A stretch of 64,000 nt of DNA from Euryodendron excelsum (GCA_033060915.1 CM065377.1:54225183-54289182), one strand, 5' to 3'; positions 10,760 to 23,189 are shown, numbered from the stretch's first letter. A program made the numbers and translations. The notes: generated by a model from the sequence alone, not told the origin.

Positions 10760-13156
10760 TTATACGAAGATTGAATGCTCAATGGCTCTCAATATTTCCT
10801 TGATTGTTCCAATCAAGAATAAGCATTTGTGTCTTCAAATCCTATGCTAGAGAGATAGCAAAAGACATTTCCTTTTCATCTATTCCAACCATGTCTCTCG
10901 TTCGTTGTTTGTTTTGCTTAGATTAAAAATTTAACGTAGTTGCCATTGAATATAGTTTGTCCCCCTGTTTTTTTTTTTATATTTTTGGGCCTTGATGCCT
11001 AGTTAATTTGATCAAGTAGGGAACTCTTTGCTCGACAATGAAGGACTGCTTACTGTGCCAGTCATTTATAACTTACAATGGGTGGAATTGGGTTGGAAAT
11101 GACTCAGAAAAACTTGAAATAACATGTGTTGCTCCATCGTGACCTGACGTTTTGGGTCTAGAACACAAAAATAAACTCTCTGCATGCAAAAATAAGGCAT
11201 CTCTCTTAAACTTGTAGTGGCAGGAGGATTGTGCATTGGGCTACCTTCATTAATTAACCAATTAACCAAGTCGAGAAACACCTTTTGGATTGAGTTTCGA
11301 TATTACTGATTTGTGACATGCCAATTTGTATCCAAAAAAAGAGAAAGAAAAAAGAAAAAAAGAGAATGATTATGGAATTGGGTCAAATTTTCGTTATTCA
11401 CGTTGTTCTAAAATTATTCAAAGGTTCCGCAAGAAATTTCCATTGAATGGGAAGTCAAGAAGAATATACGGCTGAGCTGTGACAATAGAAATGTTATAAA
11501 CGCGTTGGCTATCACATTTAAGAGACTAGAATCGGTGGTGGTAGTCAAAACAAAGTCTAATTACATAAACGGGCTTCCAATCATTAGCTGCTGAAAAGAG
11601 AAGAGCAAGGGGAGTGTTACTATCACTTGATTAAAATTTCATAATTAATAACATAATTTTCCCTTTCCGAAGCAACAAAAAAAATAATAACATAATTTTT
11701 AATCTCCAATCCTAAATTCCTGAATTGCTTGAGCGTAGGATAAAATGTCATGTCTAGATTATTTATCCTAATCACCTTTTGTACAACTAAACACATAATA
11801 AGACCAAATACGAAATTACTAGTCTAATCTTACCATCTTATTCCATGAAATAAAATGCCAGGAGTTCAGAAATTCGAGTGTCATGAATACCCAGCTTGCA
11901 AAAAGTGGTGCCCACAATATTTTCACCCCAGAATTTTGGCGTAGTAATAACGGGGATAGCTCTAGGACTAACCATATATATGCTAAGTTCTTGGTGATGG
12001 TAGCTATTCTAGGACTAACTATATATATGCTAAGTTCATGGTGATGGTAGCTATTGCATATGCCAGGTCCTGAGTGAATGCTGCAGGCACCTTTGCTTCA
12101 TTATAATGCCAAACTGGTTTTCAATCTATTTGCCTCTCCATGTGCATAATACAGTCGGATGTGAGGAGTTATTTGCTTAATGTACATCGTTGAGCTCATT
12201 TTATAATAGTTTAAGATCAGAGAATCCAACAGCACACAAAATGGTCATAAATTAAGAACTATGTAATTTCAACGATGGCTATCTGGTTCGTTATTTCATC
12301 TCGGCAGCTAATGTTAAACTTTTGTTTTTTTTGCTAGTAAGAAAAGTAGCATTTTTTTACTTTTAGACACAAATAAGTGGGTCACTACCTGTTTACTATC
12401 TATCTACTATTTTATTCTAGCTCCCATGTGGATTTTTTATTCTAGCTTAAGTTGTGGTATTTGTTAATGAAATCTGCCAACAATTTTTAATTTTTGGTAT
12501 TTGTTAGTGAATCTGCCAAACAATTTTCTGTATATGATATATATAGGAGATCATTATTTGACACTTCTATGGAAGTTAGCAGCACCTTTGCCATCCCAAT
12601 AGGTTTGATAAGAAGAAAGTGTTGATAATGGAGAAGAAGAGGAATTAAATTCCACAAAAACAGCCAACTTGTAATGGATCTGGATTATGACCATACTAAC
12701 AAGTTTTTGTCTCCTTTACTGACAGATATAAACAGTCATGAAGGGCTAGATTCTAGATCAAATTCCTAAAAAAGGAAGAAATATAATAAATGATGACAAA
12801 AGAAGAGAATTGTTGGAGATTGAAGAGGGCTCACACACTCAAAAACATTGTGATGGGAGTGGAGTGAACACACACTTATCAATTTCATCACAGTAGAACA
12901 CATAAGATATATATCTATATGCTTCGAATACAGGTACCTACCTACACACAGGGACACCAATACATAATAGCCACAATATAAGAACTATGCAAATACATAT
13001 ATATATTGGTACATTAGAGGGTCAAAGCTTGGGGAAAGGGAAGGGTGACCCGAAACTAGGGGACTAAACTCCTCGAAATAAATGGATACCTGCATGCACG
13101 CATGAATCTTCAACTTAAAATGTCTAAATCAAGTTTACTTTCCAATTAGAAGAATT
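10760..13156. other. Intergenic between convergent genes
   Basis: No gene seen. The GDSL gene points right and the membrane-protein gene points left, so both 3' ends fall here. The part next to 13157 is presumably the 3' UTR of the minus-strand gene. A 47-bp tandem duplication lies at 11957-12050. Confidence 0.4.
11957..12050. repeat. Two-copy 47-bp tandem duplication
   Basis: TCTAGGACTAACxATATATA followed by TGCTAAGTTCxTGGTGATGG occurs at 11961 and again at 12008 with few differences. It is a recent local duplication in non-coding DNA. Confidence 0.8.
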
Positions 13157-14797
13157 TTAAGAGTCCCAAATTGGACCAAAGGCAGGAATGCCAGCAGCTT
13201 TGCATGCATTGACAACATCCCTGCTCCCTTCTGGATTGCTGGTAACAATCACAACTTCAGCTCCCCATTTCCTAGCCGCCTCGACGCTCATCTGAGAGAC
13301 GTTGGGCCGGCCAAGCACAGCAGTGTCATGAACTATCACCTTCTCATTCGGGTGCCCACTCATCCATTCCTTGATTTCTTTCCCAAAGTTTTGCTCAATC
13401 CCTTTCGCCACCCAAAGAACACAAACTTCTGCCGGACACGGCTGCAAGAGGAATGATAAAAACACGCAGATACCCGAGCCGGTTGCCACCAACAAGACTC
13501 TATCATACATATTTACAAGGTAAGGCAGGCCGGCGAAGTGAACCTGTCGGACCCAAAGGTGGCTCGGCGGGTTCGAGACAAGGGATTTGGTGAAGTCCCC
13601 AACAGCACCAGCCAGCATCATGTGCTCTTTCTTGGCATCAGAAATGATCCCGAAAGCGTGCCATTCGGATAAGGGGGAGGGACTGATCCTACCTAATATC
13701 CCAGCCTTCACCCCTCCTTCAAACTTGATAATCGAGGCGTGGCCGGAAGGAGCCGAGACCTTAACGGGGACCCGCCTCACGGTCAGCCACGGGACGATTA
13801 TCAGCACTGTAATGGCCAATGTCAGCCAGAACTCCTGCTGTTTTATCATCATTGCTCTAAATTGGTGATTGTAAGATTTCGTTTTTGGATCATAAGAGAT
13901 TGTAAGCAAGACAAAGGCCCAGAGGAGAGCGAGAGCTGTCCATCCGGCAAACCGGTGAGTCCTTTCGAAGATGTTATGGTGGAGATGTCGGACCAGAGGG
14001 AATGCTGCCAGAGAACACAGGCAGAGGAGAGAAAGAATGGAAGAAGCAACAGCAATGATCTCTGGAGAAGTGTTTTCTCTGTCTTTTAAAGTGAGAACCA
14101 AAGCATATACTAGCCATGCTATGGAGGATACTCCACAGCCGCTATGAATCCCACCAAGAGACTGAAGGAGGGAGGTGATAGCAGTCTTGAGCCTCAGAGG
14201 GACGCATGACCAGCCAAAGATCTTCACTGCAAGCCAGAACACAACCCGCAAGGCCGCCTCGCTTCGACATATTGTCAAAGCAAAAATATTGCCAATGGAG
14301 AAAAGTGCAGCTCTGTTCCTTGCATATGGGAAGTGCCCAATCGCTGCAAGAACCAATCCCGTTATGTTCAAAACCAAGCAAACCACAAAGAGTCGCTTGT
14401 AGACTGTGAAAAGGCCTTGATCAAGCAAAATAACCGAAAGTCTCGACTCTTTCGGCTTGGTAGCCTTCGGAGGTGGAGGTGGAAGTGGAAGTGGAGCTGG
14501 CTTCAGTTCCTCTTCTTTTTCATGGCCTTCTTCCAAAGCCATCAAATTGGTGTCATCTTCGTCGCCTTCAAGGTCTAAATCACAGAAATGGCTACTGGCT
14601 CGACTCATGGACTTTTGAATGAAGCTCGAGGATGGGACTATTTTGGCAAAGCTCCCCCATGGAAGCCACAGTCTCTTGCTGCCGCGGCAGTCACTGGTGG
14701 CCGGAGTTGAGATGGCAAATGGGTCTGTATGAGGTTTGATCTCAAAAGCCACACCTCGGCAGCTTGAAAATCTTCCAATCGTTTCTGGCTTTTCCAT
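13157..14797 (-). CDS. Multi-pass membrane protein, ferric-reductase-like/TmpB-like, single exon
   Basis: Uninterrupted 546-aa frame. The start is the ATG at 14797 (MEKPETIGRF). The same frame stays open upstream only through an A- and GA-rich leader without another ATG. Layout: a soluble N-terminus (1-118) with an acidic stretch (77-98) and a polyproline run (101-110); about six membrane segments (near 135-154, 165-195, 224-238, 247-268, 285-301, 323-341); an FERTHRFAGW motif with nearby histidines at 271-281; then a C-terminal cytosolic part resembling the FAD/NAD(P)-binding half of ferric reductases, with VATGSGICVFLSFLLQP near 437-453. Similar plant single-exon proteins are often labelled TmpA/TmpB-like or, misleadingly, NRPS-like or adenylate-forming reductase. 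No adenylation domain is visible. Function in plants is unknown to me; a redox role is inference. Confidence 0.82.
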   Translation of the reverse strand: MEKPETIGRFSSCRGVAFEIKPHTDPFAISTPATSDCRGSKRLWLPWGSFAKIVPSSSFIQKSMSRASSHFCDLDLEGDEDDTNLMALEEGHEKEEELKPAPLPLPPPPPKATKPKESRLSVILLDQGLFTVYKRLFVVCLVLNITGLVLAAIGHFPYARNRAALFSIGNIFALTICRSEAALRVVFWLAVKIFGWSCVPLRLKTAITSLLQSLGGIHSGCGVSSIAWLVYALVLTLKDRENTSPEIIAVASSILSLLCLCSLAAFPLVRHLHHNIFERTHRFAGWTALALLWAFVLLTISYDPKTKSYNHQFRAMMIKQQEFWLTLAITVLIIVPWLTVRRVPVKVSAPSGHASIIKFEGGVKAGILGRISPSPLSEWHAFGIISDAKKEHMMLAGAVGDFTKSLVSNPPSHLWVRQVHFAGLPYLVNMYDRVLLVATGSGICVFLSFLLQPCPAEVCVLWVAKGIEQNFGKEIKEWMSGHPNEKVIVHDTAVLGRPNVSQMSVEAARKWGAEVVIVTSNPEGSRDVVNACKAAGIPAFGPIWDS

Positions 14798-14907
14798 ATT
14801 TTTTTTTTCTCTCTCTCTCAATGCCAAAGCAAAAGCTGAGATGCAACAAGAAAGAAGGAAGAGAGCTTGAGAGCGGCTTGTGGTTTTGGTGGCAAGAGAA
14901 GTTCAGC

Positions 14908-14914
14908 ATTTATA
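14908..14914 (-). promoter_or_regulatory. Probable TATA box (TATAAAT)
   Basis: On the minus strand TATAAAT lies about 110 bp upstream of the ATG at 14797, a usual plant distance once a leader of about 80 nt is allowed. The leader contains GA-rich sequence. Confidence 0.5.
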
Positions 14915-15039
14915 AGCCCTTGTGTGAAGCATAATTAGCTGACTCAGTCATGCAGATCCATGGACTTTGACAAAGTTGGCCAATGATCTTACTTTCCGTG
15001 GGTGGATCTATAATGAGACGCATTGCAATTTGAATGAGG

Positions 15040-15420
15040 AAAATCTATTCTTTCATAAATTCTACACTGAAAATTGCACCACAATGTTATGTCAGTGACA
15101 TTTTAAAAAATGTGAGAATTTTATTTTTAAATGAAAAGTTTACAAACAGACACATTATTTTATATTAAAATTTTGTACAAAATTTTTTTTATGTATATTA
15201 TTACTTTTTGAATGATTGTATAGATGGTAATACTATACAAATAAAAAATTTATACATGATTTATTATCAGAATAATGTGAGTGAATGATAGTTATTTATT
15301 TTAAAACAAAACACCCATTATCATAGTTTTTAATTACAAAAATGTTACTATCACATCATTCTAATAGCATTTTCTGTATACATTTTATAGAAAAATATAA
15401 TTTTCCTTGATAGAATATAT
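15040..15420. mobile_element. AT-rich MITE-like repeat
   Basis: Member of a dispersed family seen several times here: ATTCTT(C/T)xAAAA, a TTTTGTACAAAAATTT-like motif, a TGAxAxTAACATTTTxxAATTAAAA segment, and an A-rich end. Exact ends are uncertain. Confidence 0.4.
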
Positions 15421-15424
15421 AAGA

Positions 15425-15615
15425 TCATAACCAACTGAGCTAGCTCAGTTGATCAGAACTCATGACCTCCCAAAAGGAGGTTAGGGGTTCGACTCTTACC
15501 AAGTGTAAGAGTTTCTCCAAAGCCTTTGACTTGGTAATTATCTGATTTATGTAGAACGAATGAGCTACACATCGAGGTGCATGCAAGTTAACCCCAACAC
15601 CTAGTTAGCATAAAA
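15425..15615 (+). mobile_element. tRNA-derived SINE
   Basis: The tRNA-like head has A box TAGCTCAGTTGATC and B box GGGTTCGACTC at normal spacing. An unrelated body follows (AAGAGTTTCTCC... to ...CCCCAACACCTAGTTAGC). The head does not fold as a functional tRNA. Confidence 0.65.
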
Positions 15616-16225
15616 CAAAAAACGATATATAAGATCATATCGGCAGTTATACCCGAAAAGTAACCCTAAATTTTTTCCCCTCTATTCAAATCAATATTAA
15701 TAATAGCAGTCTTGTTCTACCTTGAGCCTTGCACACCTCCTCCTATTGTACTTTTTCATATTCTCATGAAATTTTGCTTTAGAAAAAAAAAACAGTATTA
15801 ATGGTTGTACATTCTCTACGAGTACTTACGGTGACTCCTCTAGAATAATATGAAGGTAATGTTTTTGAAATTATGAGTAAGAATGTTCGGATGTTTTCAG
15901 TTTGAATTGAAACGATGGTAAACAACCACATTAATTTGAAAAATCTGAACAAAAATTACGTTTTATATAGCATTACTCAAGTCAACCAAAGGGCTAACCT
16001 GCTAATGTAAGAATTTATTTCCTTCACTTTTGTTCCATCTTTAAATAGCAAACATTTTAGATCTTGATTCCAAGAGGTGTTACCTTCAGGACTAATATTT
16101 TGATTTGGTCGATGGACTAACTGATATTACTTTCATGTTTTTTTTTAACTGATATTGAGTTCTTCTTTGTTTATCTTCACTGCCTGAATTTTTTTTTAAT
16201 TTTTTATATGAAAATGTATAATATT
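15616..16225. other. Intergenic, nothing recognised
   Basis: AT-rich non-coding DNA; no repeat, gene or motif could be supported. Confidence 0.3.
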
Positions 16226-16229
16226 TATT

Positions 16230-16525
16230 GTATAAAAGGGTAATATTTTACAATAAGAAAATTCATACAGAAAAATAATATGAAATTGAATGAGAGTTTT
16301 TCACTTTAAAACAAAATATCCATCTTGATTCTTGATGGCTTCTCGTTACAAAAAGAAAAATGTTATTCTTTCAAAAATTTTGTACAAAAATTTTTATTGA
16401 AAAAAATTGACAATAACATTTTTATAATTAAAAGCTCTCATTATGAGTGTTTTATTTCAATTTATAAAAATATTATTATTACATTATTATGGTAATATTT
16501 TTTGTTAAACGTTTTTTTAAAGAAT
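16230..16525. mobile_element. AT-rich MITE-like repeat, second copy
   Basis: Same family as 15040-15420: AATGTTATTCTTTCAAAAA, TTTTGTACAAAAATTTTTAT, then ACATTTTTATAATTAAAAGC and GAGTGTTTTATTT. Confidence 0.4.
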
Positions 16526-17580
16526 ATCATGCGTGAAGTAGTATTCGTTGGAACTTGGAACTCGTACATCTAATCACTAGCAGTTTGTGAGGTTGTTCTG
16601 ATAACTGAGGCTCAAATACATTTGACAGACAAACTCGGATCAAGGTGGATCCCCGCGGTTAACTCTAGATCTTGAAATGCTATAAATCAAATAGAATATT
16701 ATTTATACGTACAATTATTACTTTTCAAATTGGATATATAGATATAGAAGCAAACCCTTGCATACTACTGGTTGCTGTTGTCAAGAATGTCGGCATATAT
16801 TTGCAGAATGTTGATTGATCTCCTAGTTAAGTCTTAGGATTATAATTAAGGGGAGTCAGAATTTTTCTCGAGATTTCATGTTTACAAAACTCTAACGCTA
16901 TTCTCGGATCAAGTATTTGGTAAGGAAAAAAAAATATAAAATTATATTGTATATTTAGTTGTTAAAAAAAATAAAAGATAAAAGAAACATTAAAAAGAAA
17001 TAAATAAGAATTTGGAATCCCTATCTTCTTCTTTTTTTTCTTTCATTTTATTTATTTATTTTTTTCTCAATAAATGAGAATTCTAAATATAGCATAAGTA
17101 AAATAAAAAATAAAAAAAATCATAAAAAAGTCAAATGAAATGTGGATACTGGATAGCATGATTAAGGAATAGCAATTCTATTATATGTATATATATATAT
17201 ATTAAGATCAACTACCATTGACCAAGTCTTGCTTCATTCACATGTGGTTGGCTATAAAACTTTTCTTGCCACTTGCCAAAATGTGCAACCGTATTAGGAA
17301 AGGCAGCTGGATCAAGGCCACCCACCCCCCAACTTGAGCTACTTGACAAGACTTGCCATAGCCCCTAGGGAAGTCCACACAAGCAGACTGCCTTCCATTT
17401 TGAAACCATCTTCAAAGTACATCAACCCACCATTTCTCATCCACATGTAGGACAAACAAAGCATAAACCTATTGCTATCTGATCCTTCTGTGAATGTTCC
17501 AATTGGTCTAAAAGCTGACCTGTGAAATTTTTTTATTCTCTAACAGAGTATGCATCTTTCATTAAAATTATCCAATCTGA
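16526..17580. other. Intergenic, low-complexity AT-rich sequence
   Basis: A-rich and T-rich runs at 16925-17110 could form an imperfect hairpin. No gene is visible. Confidence 0.3.
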
Positions 17581-17582
17581 TA

Positions 17583-18870
17583 TGAAGCCATTAATGGCGC
17601 ATGAATCAATGATTGTTGAAGACTTAAAAGAAGGAAAAAAAGTATGAGTTTAAATTTGATTGATAGTGTAGAAGCAAGAATTATAATGCGTCATATATCT
17701 ATAAATCATACTTGTTTATATTGTATTTAAATTTTAAAAAATATATTTGATATTATAGAGTCTGACACTCTGTTTGTTTAAAAATATTTTACACTGTCAT
17801 TGTATTAAAACAAAACTTAAAAAATATTATTGCTTTCCAAGTAAATAATTTCCTTTAACCTGGGCTGCGGGAAATTCTATTGCCCATTATGTGGCAACAT
17901 ATCAAACTGCATTGGACCAGTGAGAAATCTTTATCTTTATCCTCTTAAACAAAAGGACGTACCCAAAGGAACAATGCTCTGGCGACTTTATAATAGGGTA
18001 GCCTTATCCCAACTTTTTTTGTGGAGAGACTCACTCCTGTGACATGATCTCAGGCCACAACGCTGGGTAGATCAGCACTTGCTTCGCGCCACATCACGAC
18101 CTCTAAAAATAAGAAAGAAAAAAAAAATAAAGGAAAGTCTAAGGGTGAGGTAGTATGATTTACTTAACATTTATTTTTATTAGATTTTGTATTGTAACAT
18201 TTCTTTTCTAAAAGTTTATTCATTTTATTATAAATTTAAATTGTTGGTGTAATAAAATAATACATGTTATAATTTAATAGAAATTATTTACTTAGAAGAA
18301 CAAAACTAATATTAAAAATTCACATATAGCGTGACAAATCAGGTCCTTAGCTGTTTAGGTGTTCATAGCCGCCTTACTAACCAATTTTAAGTGGTTGGTG
18401 CTATTGAATTTATTTTGGAGTTTAAATTGATAATGTAAATTTTTTTTTTACATAAGCGAGCAATCAAAATACAACATGTGTATTTTAGAATTTAAGTACA
18501 ATATAAAAAAGTAAGACTTATTAATACAAGTCGCATTTTGATACTATGCTTGTGTGAAAAAAATAGGCTATGGATTTTCTCTAATCTAAGTTGTAGGAGT
18601 TTCTACGTATATGTGACAACATACTATATGACCATATATTTATATGTTTATTTTTTGTTTGAATATCTTTTAGAAATATAGTAATCTCATGAATGGTTCC
18701 TAAGATATAGAAAGAATTTAAAGAGATAAATAACACAGTTTTAATGCATGACAGCTTGGTGTATTGTCATATACACAGGGCAGGAGGCTAGGAATTCCTC
18801 CAACATAGGATTAGTTATTCTTCTTCTTCTTCCCTTTCTCCTTTGACCAAGATACAGCCTGTATAAAAAG
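17583..18870. repeat. Duplicated block P, copy 1
   Basis: Aligns with 37018-38500 from GCCATTAATGG(C/T)GCATGAATCA through AAAGGAACAATGCT(C/T)TGG, TGACATGATCTCAGGCCACA and GTGGTTGGTG(C/T)TATTGAATT to TTTGACCAAGATACAGC. No conserved frame is present, so it is a non-coding segmental duplication or an old transposon body. Confidence 0.7.
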
Positions 18871-19861
18871 AAAATTATAAAATGTTCAAACTTTGGCATA
18901 CGCTCTCAATGCGGGTCGGATCACCCTAATTACACTTCCGTTGAAGTGCTTGGGATAGAGTTAGAATACAATTTGAGTCACTCTACCACTTGTCACATGT
19001 CTAGTACTTAACAATGGAACACTTCACTTGACCAGAGAAAATCGTAAATTGTTCAAACTTCCGGATAATTGCTTTCTTAATATAACCCGACGACAAGTTT
19101 CATTTTCATGATACAAGATCGAAAGTGATCACTAACAAGTACCGGTGAAGCTATTCTGGCCGCCCTTTTTTGTTTTTATTTTACAACAGACAAACAAGCT
19201 TTTGTATGTAATCCAGGAAAGAATTGCATAGAAGATGATCACTTAATTGGACCAAGATGATCACTTAATTGAACCTAGTCCTATTGCAAAGATTTCACCC
19301 AATAAGTTGTTTTCTTATTATGCCATGTCCATACAATTTTAAGCTTTTCGGTTTGCCAATGCCGTCTGCTATGTGTGATGCCCTGTTGTCAGCAAGAAGA
19401 ATTAAAACTAAGTTAAATCTGATATTTATAATTAGGGAATGATTACGGTCGTAATTGAAATAATGGAAATTACAAAATCAACCATGATAATTATCAACGA
19501 GCGTTGATAATTTTAAAAAAGAAAAAAAAATGTTGTCACTGTACTACCTGATAATTTTTATTCTTTTGAATTGTGGATATTTATTTTTTGAAATATTGGT
19601 TGGTTTCTAAAATTGGTCTGTTACAGTCACCTTGTGTTACCTCTTTCTGTCATCATTTCATATATGCTACTGCCATCTTATGCTATCTGTTTGTAAATTA
19701 GTACGATAAATTTATGGAATTTGTTATATTGGTGATATTTTGCAGAAAACTATTTGTAATACGTCTAAAATATGAAAACTTGTCAATGGAGATTGTAAAA
19801 GTACATAGATTCATATATATATATATATATATATTTTTTGGACCAAAATCATTAGCATTAA

Positions 19862-21679
19862 GGCTTCGTTTGTTTTGACATAAAATGTTTTTCGTAAAAT
19901 ATTTTATGCATTTTTGGATGTTTGGATGCATATAATATTAGGTAAATTATTCTACACAGAAAATATTGTACACCACCTAGTTAAAAACAACTTACGGATC
20001 TAATATTGTAAGTTAATTTCCAAATCTGGTCACAAGTGACACTTGACCGCACAGTCTCTAGGGATGGCAGTGGATCGGGGGAGGTGGAGAGCTGATTGAA
20101 CCTCCCCATTTAAGGAGAGTATGAAAGATTCAAAACGAGAATAGAGGTGAGCATGAACTTAGGTTTTCTTTTGCCCCGCTTTAGCTCTTGCTCCCGCCCT
20201 ACCCGTTAAGAAGTAGGAATATGCTTATATCTTTATATGAAAAATTGCCTCTTGAATATTTTAACTTGTAATTTGAGGTCTGAGTTTTTAATTTTGTTGT
20301 TAGTTTCTTTAGTTAAATATTAAATCAATTCATGTTGAAGGTGTTATAAGGGGGATAAGAGTTTTTGAAATAAAAACTTTTTGGTTAGATGATTAATTTG
20401 GGAATAAGAGTTTTAAAATGAGTTTGGCGGAAACAAGTGTGGACGTAGAGATGGACAAAAGTTTATATCTGTGGAGCGGGAATGGACATTCAATAAAAAA
20501 TTCCCATACAAGTATAAAGGAAGGAATGAAAGTATATTTTATAGGTAGAGATGTAAATGGAAGTGTCATTCTCCTGCCCCATCTCGTCTGGTCGATTGCC
20601 ATCCTAACAGTCCCTCAAACTCACTTGAAACAGGTTCTTCCTCCTCCATCTTCGCACGACACGTTAAATCCTCCAACGACCGTTATTATTCCTCCTTTTC
20701 GGCCTCCACTCATTAGCATCAACGACTACTCTGTATCACCATTTCTGTGTCTCAATCTAGTAATTGATGAGAATAAAACTAGGAAGAAGATTGAATATGA
20801 AACTAAGAATTTTCTTGATAAAATTGCACAGAGCGAATGCCCAAGGCCTTCCCTTTTATAGTACAAACTCTTCAAGCGCAAGGAAGAAACCGCTAAACGG
20901 TTTTAACAAACTAATCAACAACTATTTAACAAACTAACCAACTTGTTCAACCAATTAACTACCCTTAACCCTCAGCTAATGTCAACTACTAATATCATGA
21001 CACGTAAGCATATTAATCCGACTCAAAATATCAGATTCTGCAGAACGTAACAGTAATCGATTCCGCAAATGTTCCTTCATCGATGGCAACCATGCATGGA
21101 CTTCTTCAACCATTTCCCCCATCAGCATCACCGATTTTCATCAACTTTCTGGATTTAGAGGTGGTGATTTTTTACTCCAATTTTATTGATATAAGGAGTG
21201 TTTGAATGGATTAAACTTCTCATCTGTATTTTATTTTGGGTTGGAATCATATTCTTATCTTCTCTGATTTTATTTCGATTGAATGACGGTAATATGAGTC
21301 ATCGTTTTCCCTTGTCAGTCAACTGTTTGATAAAATGCTTGAACGGGAGAAATTATAGTTGTCAACTTGTTTGTACAGGTTTTTGAGTTTCTTTGAGCTT
21401 TAAGCATCCAATCCAAGAGAATTTTGAATGAAAATCAAGTAGTGTTGATCTCCAGAATTCGTTCTTCAATTGTGTTTGAGTCATTTCAATTGGTGTTGCT
21501 TTAACTAGCATTGCTATGTACTTAGATGGTTAAGCTTGTCAAAAAATGTCACAGAAATTTTTTTCAGTACTTCAGCCAAACACAGGAAAATTAAAATGAT
21601 AACATAATTTTTATGTAAAAGCTTTTACATAAAAATTATTTTCCAAAGTAAAATATTTTACGTCCAAATAAACAGAGCC
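19862..21679. mobile_element. Non-autonomous DNA transposon with TIRs GGCTxxGTTTxTTTxGAC
   Basis: The left end GGCTTCGTTTGTTTTGACAT and the complement of the right end (GGCTCTGTTTATTTGGACGT) form inverted repeats that continue into TAAAAT(A/G)TTTT. It splits duplicated block Q. No transposase is present. A clean target duplication was not found. It contains a second element at 20060-20606. Confidence 0.65.
20060..20606. mobile_element. Nested hAT-like MITE (AGGGATGGCA ends)
   Basis: The ends AGGGATGGCAGTGGATC and the complement TAGGATGGCAATCGACC are inverted. The flanks ACAGTCTCT (20051-20059) and ACAGTCCCT (20607-20615) form a target duplication with one mismatch. A related element lies at 58981-59488. 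Confidence 0.7.
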
Positions 21680-22229
21680 ATCAACAAGAATTTTATGCAT
21701 CACTACTCCTGGCTAGAATTAAATGTAAGTTGTCAAAGGTCTCATAAAAGTGCCTACCTTGGAAACATATAAGCAGCTTGCCAGGTTAGAGCCACTGTTT
21801 ATCCTTCCCTTCATTATAAATTCCTCCATTACCTCTGGAACCAGGGTGATGAGACCGGCAGTAATTAACTAAACTCTTCATAATTATCATGATATATATA
21901 TTTCAGATAACGATCTGAATTGTTCAAGTTGAAGCGAACAAACAGTAGAATTAAAGATAATCATCCTCTATTTTCAACATGGACAATGTCAACCAATGTT
22001 TTAAAAATCGAATGGGATCAAACGGTTCAATCGATAAAATTAAGAACCGGTCCAAATAACTATCCGAATTATCACTAAAACTGTTCAGACAATAAAACTA
22101 GAAAGAACCGGTCAGCTCAACGGTTAAATTGTAAAACCAGATATAAAAGGGTTTTTTCCCAAAATAAATAAATTAAAAAACTTATTTCCCAAAATAATCA
22201 AAGCCAAAAGGTTATTCCCTAAATAATGT

Positions 22230-22487
22230 AAAACGCAACTCTAAATTGCGTTTTGTATAAAGGTGTATAATTTCTGACAAAAACGCAACTTGATACTGCG
22301 TTTAATCAGAGATTCCTGACGAAATGTATTGACTGCTGACAAAACGCAGATTGTGAGTGCGTTTTGTTAGAAAACGCAACTTAATAGTGCGTTTAGTTAG
22401 AGATTCCTGATCAAGCTGACAAAAAGCAGATTGTTAATGCGTTTTCTGACAAAACGCAAGTTTAGTGAGTTTTGTCAGGTGCGTTTT
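22230..22487. repeat. Left subterminal array of six imperfect palindromes
   Basis: Six units of AAAACGCA-(about 10-20 nt)-TGCGTTT(T) begin at 22230, 22280, 22341, 22371, 22421 (AAAAAGCA variant) and 22451. Several are preceded by CTGAC. The pattern resembles subterminal transposase-binding sites. A mirror array lies at 32168-32371. Confidence 0.8.
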
Positions 22488-22508
22488 TATTATTCACCAA
22501 CCCCGGGG

Positions 22509-22671
22509 CCCCCCCCCCCCCCCCCTCTTCATTCTTTTTTCTTTTTTTGTGTGAAATCTGCCCGCCCCTCTCCCCTGGCCCCCCCTCCCCCCTTCCTTTT
22601 TCATTCCCCTTTTTTATTGAAATCTGCCCGCCCCCCTTTTTACTCCCCCCCCCCCCCCCCCCCCCCCCCCC
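22509..22671. repeat. Poly(C) tracts of 17 and 27 bases
   Basis: Uninterrupted C runs at 22509-22525 and 22645-22671 in a C/T-rich stretch just inside the palindrome array. The complementary strand could form G-quadruplexes. The opposite end of the element has a matching G run at 32084-32093. Long proline or glycine frames across this stretch are artefacts. Confidence 0.85.
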
Positions 22672-23189
22672 ACCACACATTCCTTACTCTCCAGCGCCTC
22701 CTCTCCCCATTCCCTCTGTTCTCTCTGTCCATTTTCTTTGTTTCTCATTTTAATCGGCTCTCTCTTTTTCTCTTTCTCTCTTTGCGAATTACTCTTTTGG
22801 CCAACTCTCTTCTCTACTTTCTTAGCCCTTTTTTTGGATTATAAGGTAACGAGATTTAATGTTAAATAGATATATATATATATTTTATAATACATTTGAT
22901 AGATTACTAACTGTGTATTATTTTATTTGCAGTCATATTTGCTGTTTTGCGACTTCGAGAAAGGATTTCGTTGTTTTGCAGATTGAACAAGTTAGTCAAT
23001 TTCATTAGTAAAATATTTTATTTATTTATGTTGGTAAGGTAGTTATTATTTGTGTCGTGATTAGCGTGATGTGTTTATGGTGTTGATTCTTTTAAGCTTA
23101 AATTTAAAATTTAATTAGTCTCTATTGTTTGTATATTTGATTTTGTGAAGTCTTAAGACTTTTATCAAGTTCTTAGCCTCTACTGTTAG

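Larger units (their letters stand above)
18939..21993. repeat. Duplicated block Q, copy 1, interrupted by a transposon
   Basis: 18939 to about 19690 and 21683-21993 align with 44352-44880 and 45621-46196. Shared landmarks are GTTGAAGTGCTTGGGATAGA, CCCGACGACAAGTTTCA, GAAAGTGATCACTAACA, GGAAACATATAAGCAG and GATGAGACCGGCAGTAATTA. The gap in this copy is a transposon at 19862-21679; the gap in the other copy is a different element. Confidence 0.8.

Noticed and set aside
13587..14578. Several plus-strand frames opposite the membrane-protein gene
   Set aside because: Shadows of a conserved minus-strand coding sequence, without family resemblance.
14798..14827. Ten-residue N-terminal extension of the membrane protein
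   Set aside because: The frame is open here, but position 14827 is a TTG codon and the stretch is GA/A low complexity; the first ATG is 14797.
15425..15615. Possible tRNA gene
   Set aside because: A and B boxes are present but no cloverleaf can be formed and a SINE body follows.
20418..20861. 147-aa open frame on the plus strand
   Set aside because: It starts inside a nested MITE and runs across its right end; no known domain.
22230..22487. Palindromic repeat array resembling CRISPR or riboswitch structure
   Set aside because: It is mirrored at the other end of the same transposon and so is a subterminal feature of the MULE.
22431..22844. Proline-rich (and, on the other strand, glycine-rich) open frames
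   Set aside because: They are translations of the poly(C) tracts inside the MULE arm, with no domain and no supporting splice or start context.
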